Positions 8,747 through 19,100 of a DNA stretch of 64,000 nt are shown piece by piece. The stretch is from NCBI GenBank assembly GCA_016719785.1, contig JADJYJ010000030.1, forward strand, positions 124,001 to 188,000, read 5' to 3'. This DNA comes from Candidatus Amarolinea dominans. GTDB taxonomy: Bacteria > Chloroflexota > Anaerolineae > SSC4 > Amarolineaceae. Made by a program: the position numbers and the translations under genes. Each line of letters starts with the position of its first letter. Position 1 is the stretch's first letter. The notes below the pieces were generated by a model. That model worked only from the letters and a program-made list of their open reading frames with translations, was not told the origin of the DNA and made no database searches.

Positions 8747-10171
8747 TCACTTGAGAATGTAATACGTGGCGCGCTTCTCGCCCACGCGCAGCAGAATGCC
8801 TTGATCCACCAAATCGGCCAGGTCGCGGCGCAGGGTTTCTGCGCTGACCTCCGGCTGCAGTGCCTGATAATCGCTGTTGGTGATGCGCCCGCGCTGCGCT
8901 AGAAATTGCAGCGCGCTCTCCTGCCGTGGATTCAGATTGAGGCCGCGCCAGCGCAGGGCCGGCGCTTCCCCGGCGGCCGACGCCGGCGCGGACGCGGCGA
9001 TCATCTCCCCGCCGTTGCGCAGCGTCACCTGGAAACCGGCCGCGGTCTCCGTGAACTGCGGCGGCGGCAGACCATGTTCGCTCATCACGCGCACCATGCG
9101 ATCCATGCCATAGCCCAGGCGCTCGCTGAAACCCATGTCCGACAAAATCTGCACGATGGCCTCGTTGCGGCTGTAACGTTCCGCCAGCAGGTTGTCCAGC
9201 GTCACATGCCCTGGCAGGCGCCCCGGTGAGTAGACCTGCAGGCGATCGCTGAACATCAGCAGTCGGATGCCCTCGCCCCGCGCGGCGTAGTCGCGGTGCG
9301 CCACCGCGTTGACCAGCGCCTCACGCACCACGGAGATCGGATACTCTGGAACCTCCTCCCGCGCCAGGCCGCGGATGCGGTTCGTGCGCCGCATGTGGTC
9401 GGCCACGAAAGCCTCGGCCAGACGCACTTGCTGGGGCAAAACCCCGCGAATGTCCTGGCGCACGAACTCATCGCTCATGTCCGCGCCCTGGTAGCGCACG
9501 GCAATCACCTCGGCCGAGCGCAAGAAACGCTGCGGATCGCGGCCAAAGAGCAGAATGCCGGCCACCGTCGGCGCCAGCGCACCGCCGGTGTCGGTCAGGC
9601 AGCCGCGGCTGAGCAGCACTTCTTCCACCGTGTCCGCGGCCAGCCCCGACAACGCTTGCACATACGCGCGCACGCGCGACGGATCGAGATCATCGAGCCG
9701 GCTGCCAGGCACGGCTGTGGATTCGAAACCGGCGCTGCCCGGATCGCGCTGCATGAGCAAGCGGCGCAGTTCCTCGGTGGTCAGCGGCCGATTCTGGGCG
9801 GCCATGCGCGTCCAGTAGACGCCATACACGCTGTAGACGTGCGGCAAGCCCGGCGGCACATTGATCATTGCGACCAGGCCGCCAGGCAGCGTCAGCAGCT
9901 CCGGCAGCGGCAGGATCAACGGCGGCTGCGCCAGCAGGCAGGCGCTTTGCGTCAGGTCGGCCAGCGCGTCGGGCAAGGCGTTGGTCGGCGCCAGCACAAC
10001 CGCGCCGCCATGAGCGTTGGCCAGGGCCGCTAACGTCGCAGCCAACTGCGCCGCGTCCGGCGCCTCATGGAACAGGGCCAGGTCATCCGCCGGCTCGCGC
10101 CGCAGCAGCGCTTCGGCCGCGGCCACGGTATGGCTGGCCGGGCGGCGCATGATGAGAGCAGAAACGGTCAT
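8747..10171 (-). CDS. RecG/Schlafen-like ATP-binding transcriptional regulator
   Basis: ATG 10171 lies 4 bp after the folC stop; a longer reading would overlap folC by 110 bp. The 474-residue protein has an N-terminal AlbA-like region and a central GHKL-type ATPase segment of the HATPase_c_4 kind (REALVNAVAHRDY, LQVYSPGRLPG, SERLGYGMDRM). It ends in a winged-helix domain (ITNSDYQALQPEVSAETLRRDLADLVDQGIL). Such proteins are usually annotated as RecG-like or DeoR-like ATP-dependent regulators. It probably binds DNA, but the signal is unknown. It is co-transcribed with folC. Confidence 0.8.
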   Translation of the reverse strand: MTVSALIMRRPASHTVAAAEALLRREPADDLALFHEAPDAAQLAATLAALANAHGGAVVLAPTNALPDALADLTQSACLLAQPPLILPLPELLTLPGGLVAMINVPPGLPHVYSVYGVYWTRMAAQNRPLTTEELRRLLMQRDPGSAGFESTAVPGSRLDDLDPSRVRAYVQALSGLAADTVEEVLLSRGCLTDTGGALAPTVAGILLFGRDPQRFLRSAEVIAVRYQGADMSDEFVRQDIRGVLPQQVRLAEAFVADHMRRTNRIRGLAREEVPEYPISVVREALVNAVAHRDYAARGEGIRLLMFSDRLQVYSPGRLPGHVTLDNLLAERYSRNEAIVQILSDMGFSERLGYGMDRMVRVMSEHGLPPPQFTETAAGFQVTLRNGGEMIAASAPASAAGEAPALRWRGLNLNPRQESALQFLAQRGRITNSDYQALQPEVSAETLRRDLADLVDQGILLRVGEKRATYYILK

Positions 10172-10175
10172 CGGT

Positions 10176-11540
10176 TCACAACTCCAACGCCTCGGCTTCG
10201 AAGACCCAATCATCGGGCGCAAAATGATCGGGATGGCGCCGCGCCCAGGCTTCGCGACCTTCGGCGGCGATGAAGAGCGAGCCGGCAAGACAGATCACGT
10301 CGGCGGGTGACGCCCAATCCAGCGCCAGCGCCAGCGCCGCGTCCACGGTGGGCGCCGCCGTGGTCACGCCGTGCATGATCTCAGCCGCCATCTCCGCCAG
10401 GCTCTGCGGGGCAACCGCGCGCGGGTGCTGCGCGTGTGTGCAGATGAGCAAGTCGGTCACCGGCGCCAGCACGGTCAACATACCGGCGATGTCCTTGTCC
10501 AGCGACGCGCCCAAGATCAACGCCAGGCGACCGCCCCGCGCACGTTTGACCGAATCCAACAGCGCGGCCAGCTTTTGCGCGGAGTCCACATTGTGCGCAC
10601 CATCCGCAATGATCGCCGGCCAATCTCCAATCTCCGGTCTCCAATCTCCTCCCACTGTCAACGTCTCGAACCGCGCCGGCCAACGCGTCTGCGCCAGGCC
10701 GCCAGCAATGGCAGCTTCAGCGAGCGCCAGCCCCTGGCCGCGCAGCATCCGCGCCATCACCACGGCCAGCGCCGCGTTGACCGCCTGGTGGGCGCCGACC
10801 AGGCTGATGTCGAAACCGGCCACGGCCGCGGCGACTGCCGTATCGCGATCCAGCAGCAGCAGGGGCGCCTGCCGTTCCTGGCACGTCGCTTCGATGACGG
10901 CCAGGGCCTCCGGCGCCTGCGGTGCGCAGACCAACGGCACCCCTGGCTTGATGATGCCGGCTTTCTCGTGAGCAATCTGCGTCAGGGTGTCGCCGAGCAC
11001 CGCCATGTGGTCGTAGCTCAGCGAGGTGATGGCCGTGATGTCCGGCTGCACCACGTTCGTGGAATCGAGGCGGCCGCCCAATCCCACTTCAAGCACGGCC
11101 CATTGCACACCCTGCTGCGCAAAATGGGTCAGGGCCAGCGCGGTAATCAGCTCGAAGGTGGTCACGCCAGGCAGGCGCTCGCTGGCCGGGCGGCAGTGGG
11201 CAACCAACGTCACCAACTCGGCGCGACTGATGAGCGCACCATTGACGCGCATGCGTTCACGAAAGGTATGCAGATGCGGCGAGGTGTACAGACCGGTGCA
11301 ATAGCCGGCCGCGCGCAGGATGGACTCCATGAAGGCGCAGACAGAGCCTTTGCCTTTGGTGCCCGCGACGTGTACAATATGAAAATGCTGCTGTGGATTC
11401 CCCAGGTCGGCCAGCAAAGCTCGCATGCGCTCCAGGTTGAGCGTGGTGGCGGAATAGTCAAAGCGCGGCTGGCGCTCGAAATTAACGCGGCCGAAGATGG
11501 TGTGCAGGGCGTCGAGATAGGCTGGATGGTTGTCATTCAT
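10176..11540 (-). CDS. folC: Bifunctional folylpolyglutamate / dihydrofolate synthase
   Basis: FolC adds glutamate to dihydropteroate or folates using ATP in the cytoplasm. The Mur-ligase-type P-loop GTKGKGS is at residues 60-66. Other hallmarks are TSPHLHTFRERMRVNG, LEVGLGGRLDSTN, AHEKAGIIKPGVP and DGAHN. The length of 454 residues is normal. Just before DGAHN, at about residues 297-307, there is an extra Gly-Asp-Trp-rich stretch encoded by a dispersed repeat (ggagattgg words). The start codon region overlaps the control region of the divergent membrane protein. The assignment is firm. Confidence 0.93.
   Translation of the reverse strand: MNDNHPAYLDALHTIFGRVNFERQPRFDYSATTLNLERMRALLADLGNPQQHFHIVHVAGTKGKGSVCAFMESILRAAGYCTGLYTSPHLHTFRERMRVNGALISRAELVTLVAHCRPASERLPGVTTFELITALALTHFAQQGVQWAVLEVGLGGRLDSTNVVQPDITAITSLSYDHMAVLGDTLTQIAHEKAGIIKPGVPLVCAPQAPEALAVIEATCQERQAPLLLLDRDTAVAAAVAGFDISLVGAHQAVNAALAVVMARMLRGQGLALAEAAIAGGLAQTRWPARFETLTVGGDWRPEIGDWPAIIADGAHNVDSAQKLAALLDSVKRARGGRLALILGASLDKDIAGMLTVLAPVTDLLICTHAQHPRAVAPQSLAEMAAEIMHGVTTAAPTVDAALALALDWASPADVICLAGSLFIAAEGREAWARRHPDHFAPDDWVFEAEALEL
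10619..10649. repeat. Dispersed ggagattgg/ggagaccgg repeat inside folC
   Basis: Tandem ccaatctcc/ggtctcc words lie in frame within folC. Relatives of the same family occur in intergenic DNA at 53545-53575 and 55507-55525. Confidence 0.75.
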
Positions 11541-11580
11541 GGCGGCGCTATTGTACTCTAGCGGGCACGAAAGGCAAACC

Positions 11581-14457
11581 GTGCAACGAGCGGTTGAGAC
11601 AAGAAAAGAAGAAACCGGGCTTCTGCGAGAAACCGGGTTTCGATCTCATCATCGGCGCCATCCTCACTTGGTCGCGCTCGCCGGCTTCCTGCTGCTGAGC
11701 CTGCTGCTGACCTGGCCGCTGATTCTGCACGGCACGACCCATGTCCCCGGCGACGGCATTGATGACCCCGCGCTGGCCTGGAACCTATGGTGGGTCAAGT
11801 TTGCCGCGGTGGATCGCCAGCTCAATCTGTTCGACTGCCGCTGGATGTTCTATCCGATCGGCATCAACCTGGCGTTCTACACGCTGACGGTGCTCAATGG
11901 CTTGCTCTCCGTTCCACTGCAAACGGCCGCCTCCGTCATCGTTGCCAACAACGCCCTGATCCTCGCGTCCTTCGTGCTCAGCGGCTACGGCGCCTTCTTG
12001 CTGGCGCGCACGGTGCTGCGTCGCCCGCAGGCCGATTTCTGGCCGGCGTTCGGCGCGGGGATCGTCTACGCCTTCGCCTCCAGCAAGCTCTTCTACGCCG
12101 CGCTCGGTCAGGCCAACATCGCCAGTTCGCAGTGGATTCCCTTCTGCGCGCTCTACCTGGTGCGCCTGGGGCGGGCGGTCACGCTGCGCCAGGCGCTGCG
12201 CGAGGGTGCGCTGGCCGGCCTTTTCCTGGCCCTGCAACTTTGGGCGGAGATGACCTTCGCCAGTTTCCTCTTCATCCTGGTCGGGCTGTTCAGCATCCGT
12301 TGGTTGATTACCGCGCTGATCTCCCCGCGGCGCGCCGGGCTGACGCCGCGGCTGCTTGGCCTGGCGGCAATGGCCGTGGTAGTCGCCCTGGCCGCGCTGC
12401 CCCTGCTGGCCGCCATGCTGCCCGATCTGCAGGCCGAGGGCGATTTCTTCAGCCGCGGAGGTGGCTTTGCCGACCTCTTCTCGGCCGATCTGGCCGGCTT
12501 TGCCCAGCCGACGCAGTTGCACCCGCTGCTGGGCGCCGCGGCACGGGCGGCGCCATTCCCGCACGACAAAGGGCAGCATCTCTACCCCGGTTTTTCTGTA
12601 CTGGCGCTGGCGCTGCTGGGCGCCTGGGCGGGGCGCGGTCGGGGTGACGGCCGCTTCTGGACGCTGGCCGCGCTCGCCTTCTTCCTGCTGGCGCTCGGCC
12701 CCACCCTGCGCATCGCCGGCCAGGATACCGGCATTCCTGGCCCGTTCAGCCTGCTGGCACAGATCCCCTTCTTCAACGGCAACCGCTACCCCAGCCGCTT
12801 CAGTGTCATGCTGATGCTCAGCCTGGCCGTGCTGGCGGCCGAGGGGCTGGCCGTGTTGGCGGGGCACAGCAGGGAGATTTTTCGTAAGCGGTCGGCGCAG
12901 GCCGACCTTGCGGCGGAACGCCCTTGCGCCCCGAATTCATTCGGCGGGCGCCCATTTTCCGCGCCGGCCGGCAGCGCACTCGCCGCGGCCAGCCTGCTGC
13001 TGATTCTGTTCGAACATCTCTCCGTGCCATTGCCGTTGAACAACCTGGCCCAAGTCCCGGCTGTTTACCAGGATGTGGCAGCCACGCCTGGCGATTTCAC
13101 GCTGCTGGAACTGCCACTGGGCTGGCGCAACGGCGCACGCGTCCTGGGCAAACAAGACCCGCTCATCATGCAGCAGCAGTGGTACCAGACCCTGCATCAC
13201 AAACGGCTGCTGGGCGGCAATACCTCGCGCAATCCGGCTCTCAAGTTTCAATACTTCAGCCAGGCGCCGGTGCTCAGTACCCTGCTGGCGCTGACCAACG
13301 CGGCCGACCAGCCCCCGCATGAGCGCCTGCGCAGCCTTCTCGCCGATCCGACTGCCTGGCAGCAACTGCTGGAGCACGATCGCCGCGCCGCGCCCGCTGT
13401 GCTGCGCCAGTTCGACATTCGCCTCATCACGATCCACGAGGCCGCTGCGCCGCCCAATCTCGTTACTTATGTCGAGTCGGTGCTGCCGGTGCGCCTGCTG
13501 ACCGTGCGTGAGGGAATCCGCCTTTACGCGGTGACGGACATCGCGGCGCCATCACCGACCGACGTAGATTTGACCGCTGCCGCGGGCACGCTCTACCTGG
13601 GCGAAGGCTGGAACGGCTGGCTGCAGCCGCCGGTTCTCGGCGGGGTCTGGCATGGCGAGACGCCGGACGCGGTGTGGGCCGAGCGGACGCAAAGCCGGCT
13701 GCTGCTGCCGCTGGCGGAGACCGGGGCGCGCCTGACCCTGGAAGCCAAAGCGGCCGGGCCAGGGCAGACCCTGCGCGTGCGCGTCAACGGCTGGCGCTCG
13801 CCCGTGCAGGCGCTGGCGCCCACCTGGCAAATGGTGACGGTCGAGATTCCTGCCCGGGCCGTGAGTGCGGGCCTGAATGATGTCATTCTGGAATTTGGCA
13901 AACTCTACCCACTACCGTTAGAATCAGATGAAACACGGGCGATTGGCGCAACCGGCCAGCGCGCGCCCGTCCCGATTTTTGTCGAGAGCGCCGGCGAAGA
14001 GAGCGGCGATTTCGCTCATATCTGGGTCAATGGCCGCGATGTCGTCACCACGCCCGCTGAGCCGGGCTATGTCGTGGCGGTCATCGAACCGCTGCAGGGC
14101 ACGGTGGAGGCTGTGCGTCGCTTCGACACCCTGGCCGACCCGACCGCGTCGAGCGCGCTGGCTGCTTTTATCCAGGGACTGCCGGCCGGTCGCATCGTGG
14201 CCGTGGCTGCGGCCGACGAAGCCTCGCTGGCGTTGGGCGCGGACGCGGTGGCCGCGTTACGCGACATCGGCGCCGCGGGCGATTTGATGGGCCATTTTCG
14301 CTGGGGCCACGCGATCATTGGCGTCGCAGGCGCGGCGCCGGGCCAGGCGCTCGAGGCGCTGGGCGCCCTGCAGCCGGTTGGTGCGGCGGTTGGCGGCGCC
14401 TGGCGCAGCCCTCAGGTGGCCGCGGCCGTGCGGCGCGTGGGGTGGCTGGCGCCTTGA
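11581..14457 (+). CDS. Large multi-spanning membrane protein, YfhO/GT-C-like
   Basis: GTG 11581 has a gaaagg ribosome-binding site 6 bp upstream; the ATG at 11530 would lie inside the folC start and has none. The product is 958 residues with about ten hydrophobic helices up to near residue 490, then a long periplasmic part. The helices and loops (W-N-L-W-W-V-K-F, NGNRYPSRFSVMLMLSLAVL) fit GT-C-like or YfhO-like proteins that act on lipid-linked sugars. Two dispersed repeats are read in frame: the palindrome at 11608-11641 near the N-terminus and the hairpin pair at 12890-12952 in a loop. It sits 17 bp before the Gfo/Idh gene, in keeping with glycan assembly. Confidence 0.75.
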   Translation: MQRAVETRKEETGLLRETGFRSHHRRHPHLVALAGFLLLSLLLTWPLILHGTTHVPGDGIDDPALAWNLWWVKFAAVDRQLNLFDCRWMFYPIGINLAFYTLTVLNGLLSVPLQTAASVIVANNALILASFVLSGYGAFLLARTVLRRPQADFWPAFGAGIVYAFASSKLFYAALGQANIASSQWIPFCALYLVRLGRAVTLRQALREGALAGLFLALQLWAEMTFASFLFILVGLFSIRWLITALISPRRAGLTPRLLGLAAMAVVVALAALPLLAAMLPDLQAEGDFFSRGGGFADLFSADLAGFAQPTQLHPLLGAAARAAPFPHDKGQHLYPGFSVLALALLGAWAGRGRGDGRFWTLAALAFFLLALGPTLRIAGQDTGIPGPFSLLAQIPFFNGNRYPSRFSVMLMLSLAVLAAEGLAVLAGHSREIFRKRSAQADLAAERPCAPNSFGGRPFSAPAGSALAAASLLLILFEHLSVPLPLNNLAQVPAVYQDVAATPGDFTLLELPLGWRNGARVLGKQDPLIMQQQWYQTLHHKRLLGGNTSRNPALKFQYFSQAPVLSTLLALTNAADQPPHERLRSLLADPTAWQQLLEHDRRAAPAVLRQFDIRLITIHEAAAPPNLVTYVESVLPVRLLTVREGIRLYAVTDIAAPSPTDVDLTAAAGTLYLGEGWNGWLQPPVLGGVWHGETPDAVWAERTQSRLLLPLAETGARLTLEAKAAGPGQTLRVRVNGWRSPVQALAPTWQMVTVEIPARAVSAGLNDVILEFGKLYPLPLESDETRAIGATGQRAPVPIFVESAGEESGDFAHIWVNGRDVVTTPAEPGYVVAVIEPLQGTVEAVRRFDTLADPTASSALAAFIQGLPAGRIVAVAAADEASLALGADAVAALRDIGAAGDLMGHFRWGHAIIGVAGAAPGQALEALGALQPVGAAVGGAWRSPQVAAAVRRVGWLAP
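11608..11641. repeat. Palindromic AGAAACCGGGTTTCT-type dispersed repeat, two units
   Basis: Two units (agaaaccgggcttct-like and agaaaccgggtttc) are separated by gcg. They match units at 8684-8735 and 24653-24667. The element is translated as part of the N-terminus of the membrane protein. Confidence 0.75.
12890..12952. repeat. Double-hairpin dispersed repeat, in-frame copy
   Basis: The element has two hairpins: GGTCGG-cgcagg-CCGACC and CCGAAT-tc-ATTCGG. A near copy is at 49299-49361 and a partial copy at 35024-35052, both intergenic. Here it adds about 21 residues (F-R-K-R-S-A-Q-A-D-L region) to the membrane protein without breaking the frame. Confidence 0.75.
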
Positions 14458-14474
14458 ATTCAACAAGGGAGCGC

Positions 14475-15494
14475 ATGAACGAATCAACGGTACGAATTGC
14501 TTTGGTTGGCTGCGGCTATTGGGGGCCGAACCTGGCGCGTAACTTGAGCCAGGTCAACGGTGGGCGCCTGATGGTATGCACCGATACCGATGCGCAGGCG
14601 TTGGCGCGCATGGAACGGCAGTATCCACAGGTTGAGATGACGACCGACAGCGCCGCGGTCCTGCAGCGATCAGACATAGACGCGGTGGTGTTGGCGACGC
14701 CCGCGCGCACCCATGCAGGTTTGGCCCTGGAGGCGCTGGCGGCCGGCAAGCATGTCTTTGTGGAAAAACCCCTGGCACTGAGCGTGGCCGACGCCGAGCA
14801 GATGGTGGCTGCCGCGCAGGCCGGCAGCCGTGTCTTGATGGTGGGGCACGTGTTCGAATATCACCCGGCGCTGCGCCATATCAAACAGCTATTAGACAAA
14901 GGTGAGCTTGGTGATTTATACTACCTGTACAGCACGCGGGTAAACCTGGGGCGAGTCCAGGCAGACATCAACGCGCTGTGGAGCATCGCCCCGCACGACA
15001 TTGCAATCATGCTGCACCTGGTGGGCGGTCTGCCCCTGCGCGTCAGCGCGCACGGCCAGGCGTTTCTCAGCGGCAGTGTGGAAGATGTGGTGTTCGTCAA
15101 CCTTGAATTTGCCGGCGGTGTGATCGGGCACATTCACGCCAGTTGGCTTGACCCCAGCAAAACGCGGCAGTTGACGGTGGTGGGCAGCCGGCGCATGGTG
15201 GTGTACGACGATGTCGCGTCCGAAGGCAAGGTAAAAATATACGACAAAGGCGTCTACCGCAAGAACGAGCCGGGCTACGGCGAGTTTCAGGTCAAGGTAC
15301 ACTCAGGCGACATCACCATTCCGCGCCTGGACATGACCGAGCCTTTACAGTTGGAATGTCAACACTACGTGGATTGCATCCGGGAGGGACGAACGCCGCT
15401 GACAGACGGCGTCAACGGCTTGCAGGTGGTGAGGGTGCTGGCAGCGGCCCAGGCATCGTTAGCGGCCGGCGGCCTGAGCGTCGCCGTGGCATGA
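14475..15494 (+). CDS. Gfo/Idh/MocA-family sugar oxidoreductase
   Basis: ATG 14475 follows agggagc; the longer reading would start inside the previous gene. The 339-residue protein has the NAD-binding motif VGCGYWGPN at the N-terminus, the catalytic-region motif HVFVEKPLALS, and the C-terminal Gfo/Idh beta-sheet with HVFEYHPALRHIK and SIAPHDIAIML. The resemblance is to UDP-sugar 3-dehydrogenases of the WbpB/WlbA type, which form a keto sugar for a DegT aminotransferase. Such an aminotransferase lies at 22435, supporting an amino-sugar route. The exact substrate is inferred. Confidence 0.85.
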   Translation: MNESTVRIALVGCGYWGPNLARNLSQVNGGRLMVCTDTDAQALARMERQYPQVEMTTDSAAVLQRSDIDAVVLATPARTHAGLALEALAAGKHVFVEKPLALSVADAEQMVAAAQAGSRVLMVGHVFEYHPALRHIKQLLDKGELGDLYYLYSTRVNLGRVQADINALWSIAPHDIAIMLHLVGGLPLRVSAHGQAFLSGSVEDVVFVNLEFAGGVIGHIHASWLDPSKTRQLTVVGSRRMVVYDDVASEGKVKIYDKGVYRKNEPGYGEFQVKVHSGDITIPRLDMTEPLQLECQHYVDCIREGRTPLTDGVNGLQVVRVLAAAQASLAAGGLSVAVA

Positions 15495-15549
15495 ACAGAT
15501 GATCATGCGTTCACCGCCGCCCGAACCCCTCGAATGCCCGGTAAACGCG

Positions 15550-15577
15550 ACAGCCACCGATTTCAATCGGTGGCTGT
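15550..15577. terminator. Strong hairpin between convergent genes
   Basis: A 13-bp perfect stem (acagccaccgatt / aatcggtggctgt) with a 2-base loop sits between the convergent oxidoreductase and LysM genes. A third partial arm follows at 15580-15590. There is no long T-run, so termination is probable rather than proven. Confidence 0.6.
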
Positions 15578-15601
15578 CAGCGGTGGCTGTCTGCCGCGCT
15601 C

Positions 15602-15943
15602 CTAACCGTCATTCTGGGGTCTTGTCGTCGGCAGAATGGGGGGAAGCTCAGGCAGGGGTTGCAGGGTCGGCGTCGGAGTCGCCTTGGCGCCCGGGAGCGG
15701 AATCTTGAGCCGGGTGTTGGTTTGCAGTTTGGTGGAGACCGATATTCTGTTGTATTTCGCAATGGCCTTTGCCGTGATGCCGTATTTCGAAGCGATGGAG
15801 GTCAGGGTTTCACCTTTGTGTACCACGTGAGTGATCACCCGATCCTCCCGGGCTGACGCTTGTGCAGCCGGAGCATAAGCCACGACGACGAACAACAATC
15901 CAACGACCAGGATCAATCGTACGATGAACTTTGACTTAACCAT
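15602..15943 (-). CDS. Exported LysM-domain protein
   Basis: This 113-residue protein has an N-terminal signal or anchor segment (FIVRLILVVGLLFVVVAYAPAAQA) and a single LysM domain at about residues 39-84 (HVVHKGETLTSIASKYGITAKAIAKYN). A Pro/Thr-rich tail follows. LysM domains bind N-acetylglucosamine-containing cell-wall polymers. A ggaagagg ribosome-binding site precedes the ATG. With no catalytic domain it probably acts as a wall-binding module. Confidence 0.88.
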   Translation of the reverse strand: MVKSKFIVRLILVVGLLFVVVAYAPAAQASAREDRVITHVVHKGETLTSIASKYGITAKAIAKYNRISVSTKLQTNTRLKIPLPGAKATPTPTLQPLPELPPILPTTRPQNDG

Positions 15944-15989
15944 TTTGTGGCCTCTTCCTCAAATCGAATCTAGGTATTGTTGTAGTTCG

Positions 15990-16005
15990 ACGTCATGAAT
16001 GACGT
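15990..16005. promoter_or_regulatory. Operator-like palindrome between divergent genes
   Basis: ACGTCAT-GA-ATGACGT, a perfect 7-bp inverted repeat, lies in the 225-bp gap between the LysM gene and the propeller-ATPase gene. Its place suits a regulator-binding site, but no regulator is linked to it. Confidence 0.35.
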
Positions 16006-16168
16006 TAGGGCTTTTTTGTTCTGAACAATTGTCACTCTTTTGTTATACCAAGTGCAATAGGCATCAAGTACGCATTTTGCCTTGATTTGCTGTATTACCT
16101 GTTGTCATCACCCCGTTTTGACTCGTGACCGCCATCGAAGTCCCGTCTAGCCAGTGTCAGGAGGCATT

Positions 16169-19100
16169 ATGTTGCGCCAACCACATGCGCTCATCCTTGT
16201 TTGCGTCGTGATCCTCGTTATGGCCGCGGTGCCTGTGCTGCCGGCTGCATCACAGACCACCTATATCCCATGGCGCACCTTCACCACCGACGATGGCTTG
16301 GCTACCAATGAGGTCTATGCCCTCTTTCAGGACAAAACCGGCGACATGTGGCTGGCAACCGCTGCCGGCGTCAACCGTTTCAATGGCCGCTGGCGCACCT
16401 ACACCATCGCCAGTGGCCTGATCTCCAACCGGGTGCGGGCCATCACACAGAGCCGCGATATGCGCTCGATCTGGATTGCCACCCTGGATGGCGTCAGTCG
16501 CTTGACAACCGCCAGCGACGGCACGGAATCGTGGCAATCGTTCGATGCAGCCAGCGGCCTCTTGAACAACTCCGTCCGCGCCGTCATGGAAGCGCAAGAT
16601 GGCTCACTGTGGTTTGGCACGGCTGATGGGATTTCGGTCTTGACCATTCAAGCCGACAACTCCATCAGTTGGGCGCAGGTCACCGCCGACGACGGCTTGG
16701 CGCCTGGTCAGGTCACTGCGCTGCTGCAAGACACGAATGGCGCCATCTGGGCGGGGACTACGGCCGGGGTGGCACGCTTCGATGGACAACGTTGGAGCGA
16801 CGTGATCCCAAGCGAGGGCTTGGCCCTGGCGCGCATCAATGCGATTCTGCAGGACCGTGCCGGTGACATCTGGTTCGCCACGGAAGGCGGCGGCGTCATG
16901 CAATTGTCTCAGGCAGAAGGCAGTTGGCGGCACTACACGGCGGCGGACGGCCTGCCGGACAACAACGTCTGGTCTATCTGGCAGGACGTGCAGGGCGACT
17001 ATTGGTTTGGCGCCAACTTTGGCGGCGTAGCGCACTTTGTCCCGACCAACCCGGAAGACGAACAATGGTCGCTCTTCACGGTCTCGAACAGTGGCCTGAT
17101 TGCCAATTCGGTGCGTGCCATCTGGGAAGACCCCACCAGCGGCAGTCTGTGGTTTGCCACCACCGCCGGTTTGAATCGCTACGATTGGCGCCAGTGGCAC
17201 AGCAGTCTGCCGGGTGACACCGGCTCCCCCACCCGCGTATTTGCCCTGACCGAGGACGATGAGGGCCGTCTGTGGGCAGGCACCGACAGCAGCGGGCTGT
17301 TTGTCCGCGATGACGAGCGATGGCTGTCGGTGGGCCTGAGCGACGACCCTGCCCAGCCGGCCGATTTCGTTTCGTCTCTGCGCTTCGATCACGAGGGGCG
17401 CATGTGGGTGGGTACCAATGGCAACGGGCTGTTCGTGCGCGAGGAAGATCAGTGGCGACCGATCACAGAGACGGCTATCTTCACCGGCGCCACCGTCATC
17501 GCCATCACAGAGCAAAAAGATGGCACCCTTTGGTTTGGGACCTTCGGCGGCCTGGTGCAGCGCCGCGCCGGCGCAGGTAGTGACGCTGACTTCTGGCGCA
17601 TGTTCGGCGCCACAGACGGATTGCCTGGGCAACGCATTCAAGCCCTGCTTGTGGACAGCCATGACCGGCTCTGGGTAGGCACCGATAGCGGCCTGGGAGT
17701 TTTCAACGGTAGCGGCTGGCGCACCTACTCCAAAGAAAACTCAGCGCTGCCGGCCAACGACATCCGTTCCCTGGTGGAAACCAGCGATGGCAGCATTTGG
17801 GTCGGCACCTGGGCCAGCGGCATTGGCCGCCTGAATCCAGAAACGGAGCAATGGCAGGTCCTGACCGTGGCCGATGGTCTGGTCTCCAACGGCGTCGTGG
17901 CCCTGCTACGCGACCAGGACGACGCCATCTTGATCGGCACCGAGGGCGGCATCAGCCGCTTCGATGGCAGCACCTGGCAAAGCTACCAGGAGGCCGATGG
18001 CCTGGCCGGCGGCATCGTCACCACCATGTTTCAGGATAGCCAGGGCATCTACTGGCTGGCCACCGTGGGCGGCATGCGGCGCTACCAGCCGGAGGCGCGG
18101 CAGCCGTGGGTACGTGTGACGTCCATCAATTCCAGGATACTCAACGGCAGTCCGCTGCAACTGACGAGCGCCGACCAGGTGACGATTGACTTCAGCGGCG
18201 GCGATCAGGAAACGGTACAAACGGCACTGCTCTACCAGTACCGCTTGCTGCCCGTGGCTGAGGCCTGGCAAACGACGCGTAACCCGCGCGTGCGTTTTGG
18301 CGCGCTGACGCCTGGCGCGTATACCTTCGAGATTCGCGTACGCGACGAGGCCATGAACTATTCCCCGGTCACGCAAGCGGCGTTGACCGTGACGCGACCG
18401 CCGGCTGTCGTGGTGTTGCCCATCGTGGGCAGCGTCTCGCTCTCCAGTTTGGTTTTCGGCGTCCTGATGATCGCCATCGCCGTGGGCACGGGTAGCCTGG
18501 GGCTGACGGCCTGGTTGCGCGGGCGTCGTCGTCCACGGCAGGCGCTGCAGCGTAAGTTCAATCCCTATGTTTCCGGGGAACCGGTGCGCCGCGATGATCT
18601 CTTCTTCGGCCGTCACGAACAACTCAAGCGTATCCTGACCGTTCTGCATCGCAACAGCGTGATGATCCACGGCGAGCGGCGCATCGGCAAGACCAGCCTG
18701 CTGTTCCAACTGGCCGATCGCCTGCGCGAGGCGAGCGATCCTGACTGCGTGTTCGTCCCGGTGCTGGTTGATCTGGAGGGCACGCCCGAAACCGAGTTTT
18801 TCCATCGTTTGATGGAAGCCATCGTAGAAGTGCTACCGGCGGATGAGAGGGCCAAACTGGAGCTGGCCTATCGTCCGTCAGCCACCGAATACACGGCCCG
18901 CGATATGCGCCGCGACCTGCGCCTGATCATCGCCCATCTGCAGGAGCGGGCGACGAAGACGGTGCGCCTGATTCTCCTGCTGGATGAGGTTGATGTGATG
19001 AATGATTACGATCAATTGACCCAGCAGCAGTTGCGGCGTATCTTCATGGAGCAGTTTGCGCAGAACCTGGGAGCGGTGGTGGCCGGCGTGCGTATCAGCA

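Noticed and set aside
10371..11561. 396-residue frame on the plus strand
   Set aside because: Antisense of folC, whose motifs are unambiguous.
11785..12867. 360-residue frame on the minus strand
   Set aside because: Antisense of the membrane protein; extremely Gln/Arg/Gly-rich composition shows it is a shadow.
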